The notes: a model not told the origin generated them from the letters alone. A stretch of DNA of 12,854 nt from QQUD01 sp039029915 (GCA_039029915.1 JBCCFD010000210.1:1-12854); one strand, 5' to 3'. Numbered from the stretch's first letter, positions 1 to 6,579 are shown. Program-made: numbers and translations.

Positions 1-1074
1 ATCGAGCGGCATTTGCGCATAAACGATATCGGCTGATTGGCCAATGGCGGCCCAATCTTGACCGCCAGCATCCCAGCTAGTGCCTGTAAATTGAGGTGTT
101 GCTAAGGTAACAGCCAACTGGATACCTTGGGCATCGAGCGCTGTTGCTAATTGGGAGATGAAATCTGAAAAAGCTGGCCCTTGAGCGGCTGATATCCCTT
201 GATAATCGACGTTTACACCTGCGAAACCACCTGCTGAGGCGGTATTGGCAATGACGTCGATTTGGGTGGTTTGGGCGCCTGTGTCGCTTAGGAATGACGA
301 AAGCGAGGCTTGGTCAATGACTGAGCCAACGTTGGTCACCCGCAAGAAACGGCCGTATGAACCGGAAGGAACGCCGCTCACATCACCCTGTAAATCGCCG
401 CTGCTGGCTAAGGTTAGCGGTCCAGCAGAAACCTCAGTCACGGCGGCAATCACTTCTTGGGCTAATACTTGGTCGCTATTCCATTCGGCACCTATGGCAA
501 AGGGGGTAGAGGGACCGGTTTGGGCTAAGAGGTAAACTGATTGTAGTGGTTGATTGATTGAGCTTACGGTTTGTGAGCTTTCATCAACCGTTGTGGGAAC
601 GAAGGTCCAGCCTGAGCCATCCCAAGCGTACATGTCAACGACGTTGCTGTCCGCCCCTGCAGGTAAGTTGAGGGTTACTTGATCAGTGGTGCCTACGCTA
701 GCCGAATCAACAACAAAGCCGTTGCTTAAAGCAGTTAAACTGGTTGGAATAGCACCTGCCCCGTTGCTGGCTAATTCAGCAACCGCCACTTCGGAAGCGG
801 CAACGCCTGTGCCAGTCGAAAATCCGTCTGGGGCGCTGGCAGTGTCTCCAGTTGGTGTTGTGCCGCTATCAACACTGCTATCCCCGCCCAAGCCTAAGCG
901 TTGGCCTAGTGAAATTGGGGGTAAAAATAGACCTGCAATAATTAGTAAGGCAACCGCAATGAAGCCAATGACGAGCCAAGGGGCTGGTCGGCCGGATTCA
1001 TTTTGATTTGCTTGATCGCTATCTGCCGGTTGGGTATCGGCAGAGGTTGGATCATCGTGACGTTCTTCTTCCAT
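1..1074 (-). CDS. Membrane-anchored GH18-like (YaaH/chitinase-type) protein, C-terminus cut by window edge
   Basis: The 358 codons are open to the window edge, so the C-terminus is missing. The ATG at 1074 is preceded by GGAGGT (1085-1090) with a 10-nt gap. The N-terminus is hydrophilic and acidic (residues 1-32). One membrane helix follows at about 33-51 (WLVIGFIAVALLIIAGLF), and then a Gly/Ser/Thr-rich linker. A beta-type module spans about 105-190 and contains YAWDGSGWTFVP. From about 245 the sequence looks like a TIM-barrel glycosidase of the GH18 YaaH/spore-germination type: GGFAGVNVDYQGI at 282-294, then FSDFISQLATALDAQGIQLAVTLATP. The GH18 signature DxxDxDxE reads A285-x-x-N288-x-D290-x-Q292, so the catalytic Glu is Gln and the first Asp is Ala. 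The predicted topology is N-in with an extracytoplasmic domain. The fold is an inference from motif resemblance. If it is correct, the protein may bind glycans rather than cleave them. Confidence 0.75.
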   Translation of the reverse strand, partial: MEEERHDDPTSADTQPADSDQANQNESGRPAPWLVIGFIAVALLIIAGLFLPPISLGQRLGLGGDSSVDSGTTPTGDTASAPDGFSTGTGVAASEVAVAELASNGAGAIPTSLTALSNGFVVDSASVGTTDQVTLNLPAGADSNVVDMYAWDGSGWTFVPTTVDESSQTVSSINQPLQSVYLLAQTGPSTPFAIGAEWNSDQVLAQEVIAAVTEVSAGPLTLASSGDLQGDVSGVPSGSYGRFLRVTNVGSVIDQASLSSFLSDTGAQTTQIDVIANTASAGGFAGVNVDYQGISAAQGPAFSDFISQLATALDAQGIQLAVTLATPQFTGTSWDAGGQDWAAIGQSADIVYAQMPLD

Positions 1075-1084
1075 ACGTCTTTTA

Positions 1085-1090
1085 ACCTCC
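1085..1090 (-). promoter_or_regulatory. Shine-Dalgarno site of the GH18-like gene
   Basis: GGAGGT on the minus strand, 10 nt before the ATG at 1074. It fixes the start of a reading frame that runs off the window. Confidence 0.7.
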
Positions 1091-1222
1091 ATTGTTATCC
1101 TATTGGCAGGTGTTTAGGGGGAGCTGTCTACGGCTGTAGAAGCAACACATCTTCCTTTTGTCCTCTTCCCAAAAACATCCTAATTTAAGGATAAGTAAGT
1201 TGCAGCCTTGAAATAACTGCGC

Positions 1223-1260
1223 TGTTTTGCGACTCTTCCGATTTTCTTTTTCGCAAAACA
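1223..1260. repeat. Perfect 10-bp inverted repeat in the divergent intergenic region
   Basis: TGTTTTGCGA (1223-1232) and TCGCAAAACA (1251-1260) are exact reverse complements separated by 18 nt. The pair lies about 150 bp upstream of the GH18-like gene and about 225 bp upstream of the yfiH-like gene, in a 410-bp gap (1075-1484) that otherwise holds no recognisable gene. It could be a regulator-binding dyad. No U-tract or gene end suggests a terminator. Confidence 0.4.
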
Positions 1261-1449
1261 ATCGTTGTTAAGTTTAGATGAACCGAATCCCATCATTTTT
1301 TTGCCAAAAAACAACGAAATTAAGGCCCATTATCCTGTAAAACGGGAAAAATTCTAGCACAAGCCCCTAATTGTTGCCACGTCGGGTGAGGGGAGGATGA
1401 GTAATTGTGAACGGGGAATTGTTAATTGTGAATGACCCATAGCGGTGCC

Positions 1450-1478
1450 TTGTCACCATGTCACCCTAACTGTACACT
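1450..1478 (+). promoter_or_regulatory. Sigma70-like promoter predicting a leaderless mRNA
   Basis: TTGTCA (1450-1455), a 17-nt spacer and TACACT (1473-1478) resemble a housekeeping -35/-10 pair. Initiation 7 nt after the -10 falls exactly on A of the ATG at 1485. No Shine-Dalgarno sequence lies in the 6 nt between the -10 and the start, so the transcript is predicted to be leaderless. Confidence 0.55.
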
Positions 1479-1484
1479 GACGCT

Positions 1485-2288
1485 ATGATTGAGAATCAGA
1501 AAAATGGTGTTCATTATTTTCAGTTTGGATTGTTTAGGGAATACGGCCGTGTTCAGCATGCCGCCTTTGCTCGGAAAGGGGGCGTTAGTCCAGCCCCGTT
1601 TGCGTCTTTAAATATGAGCCTTTCGGTGAAGGATGATGAAGCCAATGTTTTTTCTAACCGTGCCAAGGCGTTTGGACTGTTTGGGCGGACGAATGAGACG
1701 CTTGTTCACGCGCATCTGGAGCAGAAAAAGCACGTGGCTCGCGTCACGTCGGCGCAAAATGGTGAGTACATCAAGTCGGATGGGCTGATTACAAATGAGG
1801 CAGGCTGTGGCCTGTCGATGAACTATGGTGATTGCGCGCCGATTTATATTTATGATCCGGTGAATCACGCCATTGGTTTAGGGCATGCCGGTTGGCGAGG
1901 GGCAGTTCTTGATTTACCGGGTGAGATGGTGCGAGCGATGACGCGTGAATTTGGGAGCGATCCGGAAACGCTGCTGGCGGGTGTTGGTCCCTGCATTGGG
2001 GTGGCGGTTTATGAAGTGGGTGAGGTGGTGATAACGGCCGTTAACGACGCCTTTGAAGAGCCGGAAACCCTCCTTGTTAAACCCCCCAATGGCCCTACGC
2101 CTGGTTCAGATGGTAGCCGTCCCCATTTTGATTTAGCTGAAGCCAATCGGCGTAACTTGGCCCGCGCTGGCGTAAAACAGATTGAACTGTCAGGACTATG
2201 CACCGCCGAACGCACCGACCTCTTCTTTTCCCATCGGGCTGAAAAAGGGAAAACGGGACGGTTTGGTACGGTGCTGATTCTAGAGTGA
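1485..2288 (+). CDS. YfiH/PgeF-family laccase-domain protein (peptidoglycan editing factor / polyphenol oxidase family)
   Basis: This 267-residue protein has the usual length of the Cu-oxidase_4 (YfiH, DUF152) family. Members act on purine nucleosides or N-acetylmuramyl-peptides and bind one metal with a His-Cys-His set. All three ligands are visible: H83 (in QKKHVARV), C117 (in MNYGDCAPI) and H134 (in LGHAGWRGA). Other family blocks are AFARKGGVSPAPFASLNMS near residues 27-45, VGPCIGVAVYEVGEVV near 166-181, HFDLAEANRRNL, CTAERTDLFFSHRAEKGKTGR and a C-terminal FGTVLILE. The usual ADC before the metal Cys reads GDC. It is cytoplasmic, with no signal peptide. The gene stands alone behind its own promoter and diverges from the GH18-like gene. 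Two ACGGCCGT octamers lie in it, encoding YGR and TAV. The family assignment is firm, but the substrate cannot be read from the sequence. Confidence 0.93.
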   Translation: MIENQKNGVHYFQFGLFREYGRVQHAAFARKGGVSPAPFASLNMSLSVKDDEANVFSNRAKAFGLFGRTNETLVHAHLEQKKHVARVTSAQNGEYIKSDGLITNEAGCGLSMNYGDCAPIYIYDPVNHAIGLGHAGWRGAVLDLPGEMVRAMTREFGSDPETLLAGVGPCIGVAVYEVGEVVITAVNDAFEEPETLLVKPPNGPTPGSDGSRPHFDLAEANRRNLARAGVKQIELSGLCTAERTDLFFSHRAEKGKTGRFGTVLILE

Positions 2289-2437
2289 TTGAGTGTACGG
2301 GTGATGGGGTGATTGGGCGAAAATCATCAGCCTTTTATCCATAAGCCGTAACTTGTAACCCATTTCAATCCCTTGCTGCCTCTTCGTATCCCATCAAATG
2401 ATCTATTGCATATTTCTTGATTCAGAGAAAATTAAAA

Positions 2438-3418
2438 ATGAATTCAACTAATCCCCAATCCCCAATCCCTAATCCTTCGACAAGCTCAGGACAGTCTCCC
2501 CAATCCCTAATCCCTACCTATTTTGCTGAAAAGATGAAAATTATTTACGAGGAAGATGGGGTTGGCTGGTTGTCTCAACTGCCCAGCTTGATTAAGATGA
2601 TGGCTCAAAAATGGCAGCTAACTGTTCAAAGGCCCGTGGATAACCTTTCTTATAATTACGTGGCTCACGTCACGCAGGCAAACGGCACGCCCGCTATATT
2701 GAAGATGGGGTACCCCAATCGGGAGCTTTTTACCGAGATGGACACGCTGCAAATCTATGAAGGGAACGGCATGGTGCGTATGCTGTCAGCTGATCGGGAA
2801 AACGCGGCATTTTTAATCGATCGAATTTCGCCGGGTCTTGAGCTTTCTGATCTGAAAGATGACGATGAGGCAACGCGGGTTGTTTGCCGCATCATAAAAG
2901 CGCTGCGACGGACTGCGCCAACGCAGCATAATTTCCCGTCACTGGCAGATTGGGCCAAGGTGTTTGGTCGATATCGAGCCGAGTTTGGTTCAGATGGCCC
3001 ACTTGGCCTTGAAGATGTCAACCTAGCCGAGCATTACTTTGAACAGCTGAATGCATCATCAAATGATGCGGTTTTGCTTCATGGTGATCTGCATCACTTT
3101 AACATTTTGCAGAGTGAAAACAATGAATGGGTTGCCATTGACCCCAAAGGGGTTATTGGTGATTATGCGTTTGAAACGGCTCGCTTTTTACACAATCCTT
3201 ATCCGTGGGCGCTGAAGAATCCTGATTTGAAGCAGATGATCAATCGTCGGGTGGATATTGTTTGTGAGATGCTGGGTTTTGATCGGCAGAAGGTGCTGAT
3301 TTGGGGCTTTTGTGACACGATGTTCTCGGTGGCTTGGTCAGTTGAGGATGGGGATGTGGAGCATCTGGATTGGATGCTGAATTTTGCGAACGTGATTCGG
3401 GGGATGATTGGGGAGTAG
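2438..3418 (+). CDS. Aminoglycoside/hydroxyurea phosphotransferase-like kinase (APH(6)-type fold)
   Basis: The protein-kinase-like fold is recognisable from DGVGWLSQLPSLIKMMAQKWQL near the N-terminus, a NYVAHV...AILKMGYP nucleotide-binding lobe, the catalytic loop VLLHGDLHHFNIL (HGDxxxxN) and the metal-binding segment AIDPKGVIGDYAFE. This order matches the family of streptomycin 6-kinase and hydroxyurea phosphotransferase, which transfer phosphate from ATP to small hydroxylated molecules. Ordinary bacteria often carry such kinases, so resistance is not implied. I chose the ATG at 2438 (326 aa), although its upstream AGAGAAA is a weak RBS. A TTG at 2417 would extend it, and an ATG at 2534 (294 aa) would start just before the conserved domain. 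Residues 1-30 from 2438 are encoded by low-complexity CCCAATCCCTAATCC copies and a dispersed repeat, so the true start may be 2534. Confidence 0.8.
   Translation: MNSTNPQSPIPNPSTSSGQSPQSLIPTYFAEKMKIIYEEDGVGWLSQLPSLIKMMAQKWQLTVQRPVDNLSYNYVAHVTQANGTPAILKMGYPNRELFTEMDTLQIYEGNGMVRMLSADRENAAFLIDRISPGLELSDLKDDDEATRVVCRIIKALRRTAPTQHNFPSLADWAKVFGRYRAEFGSDGPLGLEDVNLAEHYFEQLNASSNDAVLLHGDLHHFNILQSENNEWVAIDPKGVIGDYAFETARFLHNPYPWALKNPDLKQMINRRVDIVCEMLGFDRQKVLIWGFCDTMFSVAWSVEDGDVEHLDWMLNFANVIRGMIGE
2461..2513 (+). repeat. Dispersed CTTCGACARGCTCAGG repeat flanked by 15-bp direct repeats
   Basis: CTTCGACAAGCTCAGG (2475-2490) sits between two exact copies of CCCAATCCCTAATCC (2461-2475 and 2499-2513). A near-identical motif, CTTCGACAGGCTCAGG, occurs at 8837-8852 within a long inverted repeat. 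Related TCGACAAGCTCAGG sequences recur in many bacterial genomes, which I recall but could not check here. In this frame the repeat encodes STSSGQ, part of a low-complexity N-terminus. Confidence 0.7.
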
Positions 3419-3427
3419 GTGGGAGGA

Positions 3428-3462
3428 GAGAGAATAGAGAGGAGAGATGAGAGAATAGAGAG
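3428..3462 (+). repeat. Polypurine simple repeat (GA-rich), two 14-bp direct copies
   Basis: GAGAGAATAGAGAG occurs at 3428-3441 and 3449-3462, a 21-bp period, within a G/A-rich tract running about 3419-3466 directly after the phosphotransferase stop codon. It is one of several degenerate simple repeats in the gaps of this window. Confidence 0.65.
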
Positions 3463-3509
3463 ATGTGGTTGGTATTTATTGGGGGTTGGGAAACGGCCGT
3501 TTAGCGATT

Positions 3510-3538
3510 ACGATCATAAGGTCCGACAACGATCATAA
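3510..3538 (+). repeat. Short direct repeat between two ACGGCCGT octamers
   Basis: ACGATCATAA is repeated exactly at 3510-3519 and 3529-3538. The two copies lie between octamers at 3493 and 3543. The surrounding 3419-4231 gap is AT-rich beyond about 3600 and holds only two small possible ORFs. Confidence 0.5.
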
Positions 3539-3661
3539 AGATACGGCCGTTTCTATAGCTCGTAGTAATCTTTTCATGTAGGGCAGCGCGTCAAGATACT
3601 AGTGATAGCCTTACTCTATCAGGGAAATCGTAAATAGAAGATTGGAAGAATTTAGTTCAAT

Positions 3662-3766
3662 ATGGCGCTAAACGACATACTGTCACTCATTTTTGCTTTC
3701 CTTATACTCGCGTACTCTCTTGTTTCTGCATTTGTTGTTTGGCGGTTTGTTTCCGGATGCCATTAA
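3662..3766 (+). CDS. Possible 34-residue single-TM peptide, or 5' part of a broken membrane gene
   Basis: ATG at 3662 opens 34 codons ending at TAA 3764-3766. GGAAG at 3644-3648 is a possible RBS, though its 13-nt spacing is long. Nearly all of the peptide is one hydrophobic helix (residues about 5-30, including LSLIFAFLILAYSLVSAFVV) ending in WRFVSGCH. The next ORF at 3815 is in the same frame, and the 48 bases between them are open and encode a basic loop-like stretch (AKIIKKSTIIHVNRNI). The two may therefore be parts of one gene interrupted by a nonsense codon. I do not recognise the family, and it could equally be noise in an AT-rich region. Confidence 0.25.
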   Translation: MALNDILSLIFAFLILAYSLVSAFVVWRFVSGCH

Positions 3767-3814
3767 GCAAAGATTATAAAAAAAAGCACGATAATACATG
3801 TTAATAGGAATATT

Positions 3815-4015
3815 TTGAAAATTGGTGCGATTTTTGCCTTCTTGGGGAGTGCATTCATTATAGGAGTGCCCTTGCTTGATTTACCTACATTTCCTATCAT
3901 TTCATCTTTAATAGTAGCTGGTACATTACCTTTCATATTTATGTATTTTTTGTTGGCCTTAGAAATATTTTCATTGAGATTTGCTTATGGTTATAAATGG
4001 GACAGGGAGCAATAG
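3815..4015 (+). CDS. Small two-TM membrane protein, unrecognised
   Basis: TTG at 3815 has AGGA at 3806-3809 five bases upstream, which is a reasonable initiation site, and gives 66 residues. Two hydrophobic segments are visible: residues about 2-22 (KIGAIFAFLGSAFIIGVPLL) and about 28-53 (IISSLIVAGTLPFIFMYFLLALEIF), followed by a charged C-terminus YGYKWDREQ. Composition is AT-rich, unlike the flanking genes, and the gene contains no ACGGCCGT octamer. Both points fit recent acquisition. It is in frame with the 34-codon ORF upstream. No function can be assigned. Confidence 0.4.
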   Translation: MKIGAIFAFLGSAFIIGVPLLDLPTFPIISSLIVAGTLPFIFMYFLLALEIFSLRFAYGYKWDREQ

Positions 4016-4231
4016 ATGTTTTTGCTTGTTCCCTATGCATATTTTGATGGTAAAAATATGGGTAAGGCTCCGCTTTGCTGAGCTCTTTTGAGGTCTTGTG
4101 GTAGGCTGTGACTAATCTCTCGCTTAGGCAATATCTTCTTGATATGTTTTTGTGAGATGATAGTCACGTATAGTGGGCGATATTTTTGATTAAAATCCGA
4201 CTCGTCAAATACAACCCTCTACGCTCTAATT

Positions 4232-4777
4232 CTAGCTCTCTTTCCCCAAATAAACGGCCGTTTTCCACACGGACACAATCGTTTTTGCATCTTGGATTTG
4301 GCCGGACTTGGCTTGGGCATAGAGGTCAGAAAAGAGAATGGGGGCAATTTCGATCTCTTCGTCTTCGTCAGCAGGAAGCGGGTTGTGGGTTAAGTTTGTG
4401 GCTAAATAGATGGCCATAAGCTCATCGGAAGAGCCGGGGCCGGGCCAGCAATCTCCTAAATGAACAAAATTTTCAGCTTGGTACCCTGTTTCCTCCCGCA
4501 GCTCACGCTTGGCGCATGCCAGTGGGTCTTCCCCCCAATCTTGGGTGCCAGCTGGTAGCTCAAAGATGACTTGATTGAGCACGTGCCGAAACTGTTTGAG
4601 CATGATGATTTCTGGTCCGCGCTCCGTTTCGCGCAGAGGCACCAGCACCACGGACCCCGGATGGCGCACTACTGGTTTTTCAAAAATACGGCCGTTTTCC
4701 AATTCCCAGCTATCTAGCTCTAAGCGCCACGATGATTTTCCATAAATTGTTTTTGAAGACAGTTTTTTAGTTGACAT
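4232..4777 (-). CDS. NUDIX hydrolase, ADP-ribose pyrophosphatase-like
   Basis: The protein has 181 residues. The Nudix box is complete: G77-x5-E83-x7-R91-E92-L93-x-E95-E96-x-G98-Y99 (from GTQDWGEDPLACAKREL to REETGY). The preceding VVLVPLRETERGPEIIMLKQFRHVLNQVIFELPAG and the following WPGPGSSDELMAIYLATNL match the ADP-ribose/nucleotide-sugar pyrophosphatase subgroup, in which a Pro about 15 residues after the box is typical. The expected reaction is hydrolysis of ADP-ribose or a related nucleoside diphosphate with Mg2+ in the cytoplasm. The start ATG overlaps the last 11 nt of the upstream gene and has no clear Shine-Dalgarno sequence, which suggests translational coupling. Octamers encode TAV at the C-terminus (KTAVYLG) and NGR near residue 28. 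The exact substrate is not certain. Confidence 0.93.
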   Translation of the reverse strand: MSTKKLSSKTIYGKSSWRLELDSWELENGRIFEKPVVRHPGSVVLVPLRETERGPEIIMLKQFRHVLNQVIFELPAGTQDWGEDPLACAKRELREETGYQAENFVHLGDCWPGPGSSDELMAIYLATNLTHNPLPADEDEEIEIAPILFSDLYAQAKSGQIQDAKTIVSVWKTAVYLGKES

Positions 4778-5459
4778 AATTTTCGTTCACTTCGTAAAGG
4801 ATTGAATTTCCATCTTTGCCCACTTTTGTGAGTGCATCGCAGCGGCTAAGCGTGTAGGTCATTTTCTGAGCAAGCCGCGCATTAATTTTGGCCGCTTTAG
4901 CAAGCTGCTTGTTAGTAAACGGCCGTTCTAAATTTTGAGGCAGCAATTGTAAAAAATCGGCGTTGGTGTGAAAGATTCGAGTTGAGTGGACGTCAAGCAA
5001 AAGCTGATCTCCCTTGCTCCACTTTTTGCGTCGCCAGCTTCCTTTGCCATCATCCCGCCAATGTTCTTCCTGCTCAGTAAGCCAAACCCCAATTGATAAA
5101 TGGGGATGGTTGAGCAGGTGGGGAATGCGAATGAGCTCGTTGAAGATATCGAGGATTTTGCCTTTTTTTGGTGATTTGCGACGGCTGATGGGGGTAGAAA
5201 CGGCCGTTTCACGCACGATCCACTTCACTTGAGGGATTGGATGAATCAACAAAATTGGGTGTTTCTCTAACAGCTTCCCTAGCTTCCGCTTCATTGCGCC
5301 AAAATTTTTTGTTTGAATCTCGATCAGCAGTTCATCCCGCACAATGTCAATAAAAAAGCCGTCCAGCTTGACCTCAAACTGATCGCCCGGCTGGGCAATC
5401 GCCTCTTTGAGCGACGCGTGGAGTGATTTTTCAGTGAGTGTGCCGATTTGATTTGACAT
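4767..5459 (-). CDS. Conserved unknown: nuclease-like N-terminal domain plus C-terminal winged helix
   Basis: I start this 230-residue protein at the ATG at 5459 (MSNQIGTLTEKSLHASL). The frame stays open upstream to a possible start at 5558, but that part is encoded by GATTTGG/CCCAATC simple repeats. Residues 28-60 contain FEVKLDGFFIDIVRDELLIEIQTKNF. The spacing D38-x8-E47-I-Q49 resembles the PD-(D/E)xK nuclease core, with Gln in place of the usual Lys, so catalysis is uncertain. A basic stretch SRRKSPKKGK lies at 92-101, and WRRKKWSKGDQLLLDV at 142-157. The C-terminal ~50 residues (FTNKQLAKAAKINARLAQKMTYTL..) look like a winged helix. It overlaps the NUDIX gene by 11 nt. No Shine-Dalgarno sequence is seen. 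I recall similar unnamed proteins in Chloroflexota but cannot name a family. Confidence 0.75.
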   Translation of the reverse strand: MSNQIGTLTEKSLHASLKEAIAQPGDQFEVKLDGFFIDIVRDELLIEIQTKNFGAMKRKLGKLLEKHPILLIHPIPQVKWIVRETAVSTPISRRKSPKKGKILDIFNELIRIPHLLNHPHLSIGVWLTEQEEHWRDDGKGSWRRKKWSKGDQLLLDVHSTRIFHTNADFLQLLPQNLERPFTNKQLAKAAKINARLAQKMTYTLSRCDALTKVGKDGNSILYEVNENYVN

Positions 5460-5462
5460 AGC

Positions 5463-5580
5463 TAGGATTTGGTAACTGGAGATTAGGGATTTGGATAATT
5501 GGGTGATTGGACATTTTTCAATCTCCCAATCTCTCAATCTCCGATCTGAACCAAACAAACCTAATCATCAATTACTCAAT
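5463..5580. repeat. Low-complexity intergenic simple repeat (ATTGGG/AATCTCC type)
   Basis: The gap between the nuclease-like gene and the secreted-protein gene is made of variants of GGAGATTAGGGATTTGG on one side of about 5515 and CAATCTCCCAATCTCTC on the other. It is therefore a loose inverted pair of simple repeats. Related CCCAATCCCTAATCC sequence occurs at 2461-2513. Confidence 0.6.
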
Positions 5581-5586
5581 GATTAT

Positions 5587-6300
5587 TTACTCCAATTTAT
5601 ACACGCCCCAGTCATCCATAAACCAGCCGTTGTTCCGAATCGCCCAGCGGCCACGGAAGGAGGCTTTTACGGTGATGGTGGTCGCTTGATTAACCGAGAA
5701 GTTAAGGTAAATGCGGTTTTTGTCACCAAAGGTGGGCAAAATCCAACCTGTACTGCTTGAGCCGGCATCCAGCCTAACCTCACCTGAGTTTGGATCTGGA
5801 GCGAATACCTTCTCCCCGTTGACATAATCCACAACCAGATCGGGATAAACAAAAATTTCAAAAGCGTAATCGCCTGGCTGAACAGGGACCTTGGCTTGAA
5901 GCGTGTAGCTGATAGCGCCAAATCCTTTGAACACTTTCAGCGTTTGGTCACCATCCCAAATAAATAGATCGTGCTCATCAATGGGTAAAAATGCTGAGGG
6001 AAGGACGCGCACCTCGGGTCGGACAAATTCGTTCCAAGGTTCAGGATCGAATGGATTTTCCCCTTCCTCCCAGCTAAACGTCCAGTTCGTGGGGATTTGG
6101 AGCTCAGAAATGCCGTTAGGATGATACCAACCGCCTTCAAAGGAAGGGTTGCTCAACACGTTTGCTCCATATCCCCGTGATCGCATGATAGGAAAGTATA
6201 AAGCGTAACTATCATCCGCACTGGTGTGCACGGCTTCAGCTTGGCATAAAAGAAGAAGGCCTAGCAGAAGTAGAATTGACTTCTTAATTTGTTGCATCAT
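5587..6300 (-). CDS. Secreted jelly-roll (carbohydrate-binding-module-like) protein
   Basis: The frame is open from a TTG at 6378, but the tandem ATG at 6300/6297 gives a textbook signal peptide: MMQQIKKS, then the hydrophobic run ILLLLGLLLLC, then a probable cut after AEA. I therefore annotate about 237 residues. The mature part begins with a linker, then GANVLSNPSFEGGWY, the opening strand of many CBM4/9/22-like beta-sandwiches. It continues with PTNWTFSWEEG, RPEVRVLP, DGDQTLKVFKGFGAISYTLQAKVPVQPGDYAFEIFVY and a final RGRWAIRNNGWFMDDWGVYKLE. It is predicted to be exported and to bind sugars or proteins at the surface. No catalytic residues are evident. The Cys in the signal region (LLLLCQ) does not fit a standard lipobox. 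No Shine-Dalgarno sequence precedes the start. The gene is free-standing. The fold is an inference. Confidence 0.75.
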   Translation of the reverse strand: MMQQIKKSILLLLGLLLLCQAEAVHTSADDSYALYFPIMRSRGYGANVLSNPSFEGGWYHPNGISELQIPTNWTFSWEEGENPFDPEPWNEFVRPEVRVLPSAFLPIDEHDLFIWDGDQTLKVFKGFGAISYTLQAKVPVQPGDYAFEIFVYPDLVVDYVNGEKVFAPDPNSGEVRLDAGSSSTGWILPTFGDKNRIYLNFSVNQATTITVKASFRGRWAIRNNGWFMDDWGVYKLE

Positions 6301-6504
6301 TCGGAACAGTTTTAAGTAAATCACGAAAAGAAAATTGAATTCCCTGAAGGTGAATGTGATTTTCTTACAGGGGAACAAAAACTTTTACGACACTGCTTTA
6401 TTTCAAAGACCTTTTTGTTCGCCATTTATGATAAATAACTCCTGTTCTTTAGTTTACATAAAAATTTATGCTTTGGCATGATAATTCTCTTTGCTCATAA
6501 AATT

Positions 6505-6533
6505 AACACAAAGCCGCCAAGAGACAAAGAAAA
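6505..6533 (+). repeat. Degenerate dispersed repeat of the 'AAAGCCGCCAAGA' kind
   Basis: The stretch AACACAAAGCCGCCAAGAG and the following ACAAAGAAA resemble a decayed copy of the GCAAAGCCGCCAAGA-type intergenic repeat that I recall from many environmental bacteria. The rest of the 6301-6551 gap is AT-rich, and I see no gene in it. Confidence 0.4.
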
Positions 6534-6551
6534 CCAGCCGCTCGGCAATCC

Positions 6552-6579
6552 TTGACATTTCCCCCAAGCCTGTTACCCT
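6552..6579 (+). promoter_or_regulatory. Candidate sigma70 promoter of the LysM gene
   Basis: A perfect TTGACA (6552-6557) is followed after 16 nt by TACCCT (6574-6579), a weak -10 that keeps T1, A2 and T6. This predicts a leader of about 80 nt before the ATG at 6667. The leader contains repeated AGCTCATAGCGCATAGC-like units. Confidence 0.5.

Noticed and set aside
245..1188. Plus-strand open frames opposite the GH18-like gene.
   Set aside because: They are low-complexity shadows. The minus frame is uninterrupted for 358 codons with a good RBS, a membrane helix and family motifs.
4064..4088. Weak hairpin AAGGCTC...GAGCTCTT followed by a short T run after the 66-codon ORF.
   Set aside because: The stem needs a bulge and the T run is only about four bases, too weak to call a terminator.
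5460..5558. N-terminal extension of the nuclease-like protein to a start at 5558.
   Set aside because: The 33 extra residues are encoded by simple-repeat DNA. The ATG at 5459 begins the part that looks conserved.
6301..6378. TTG start at 6378 for the secreted protein.
   Set aside because: It would put 26 residues before the signal peptide. The ATG at 6300 places the signal peptide at the N-terminus.
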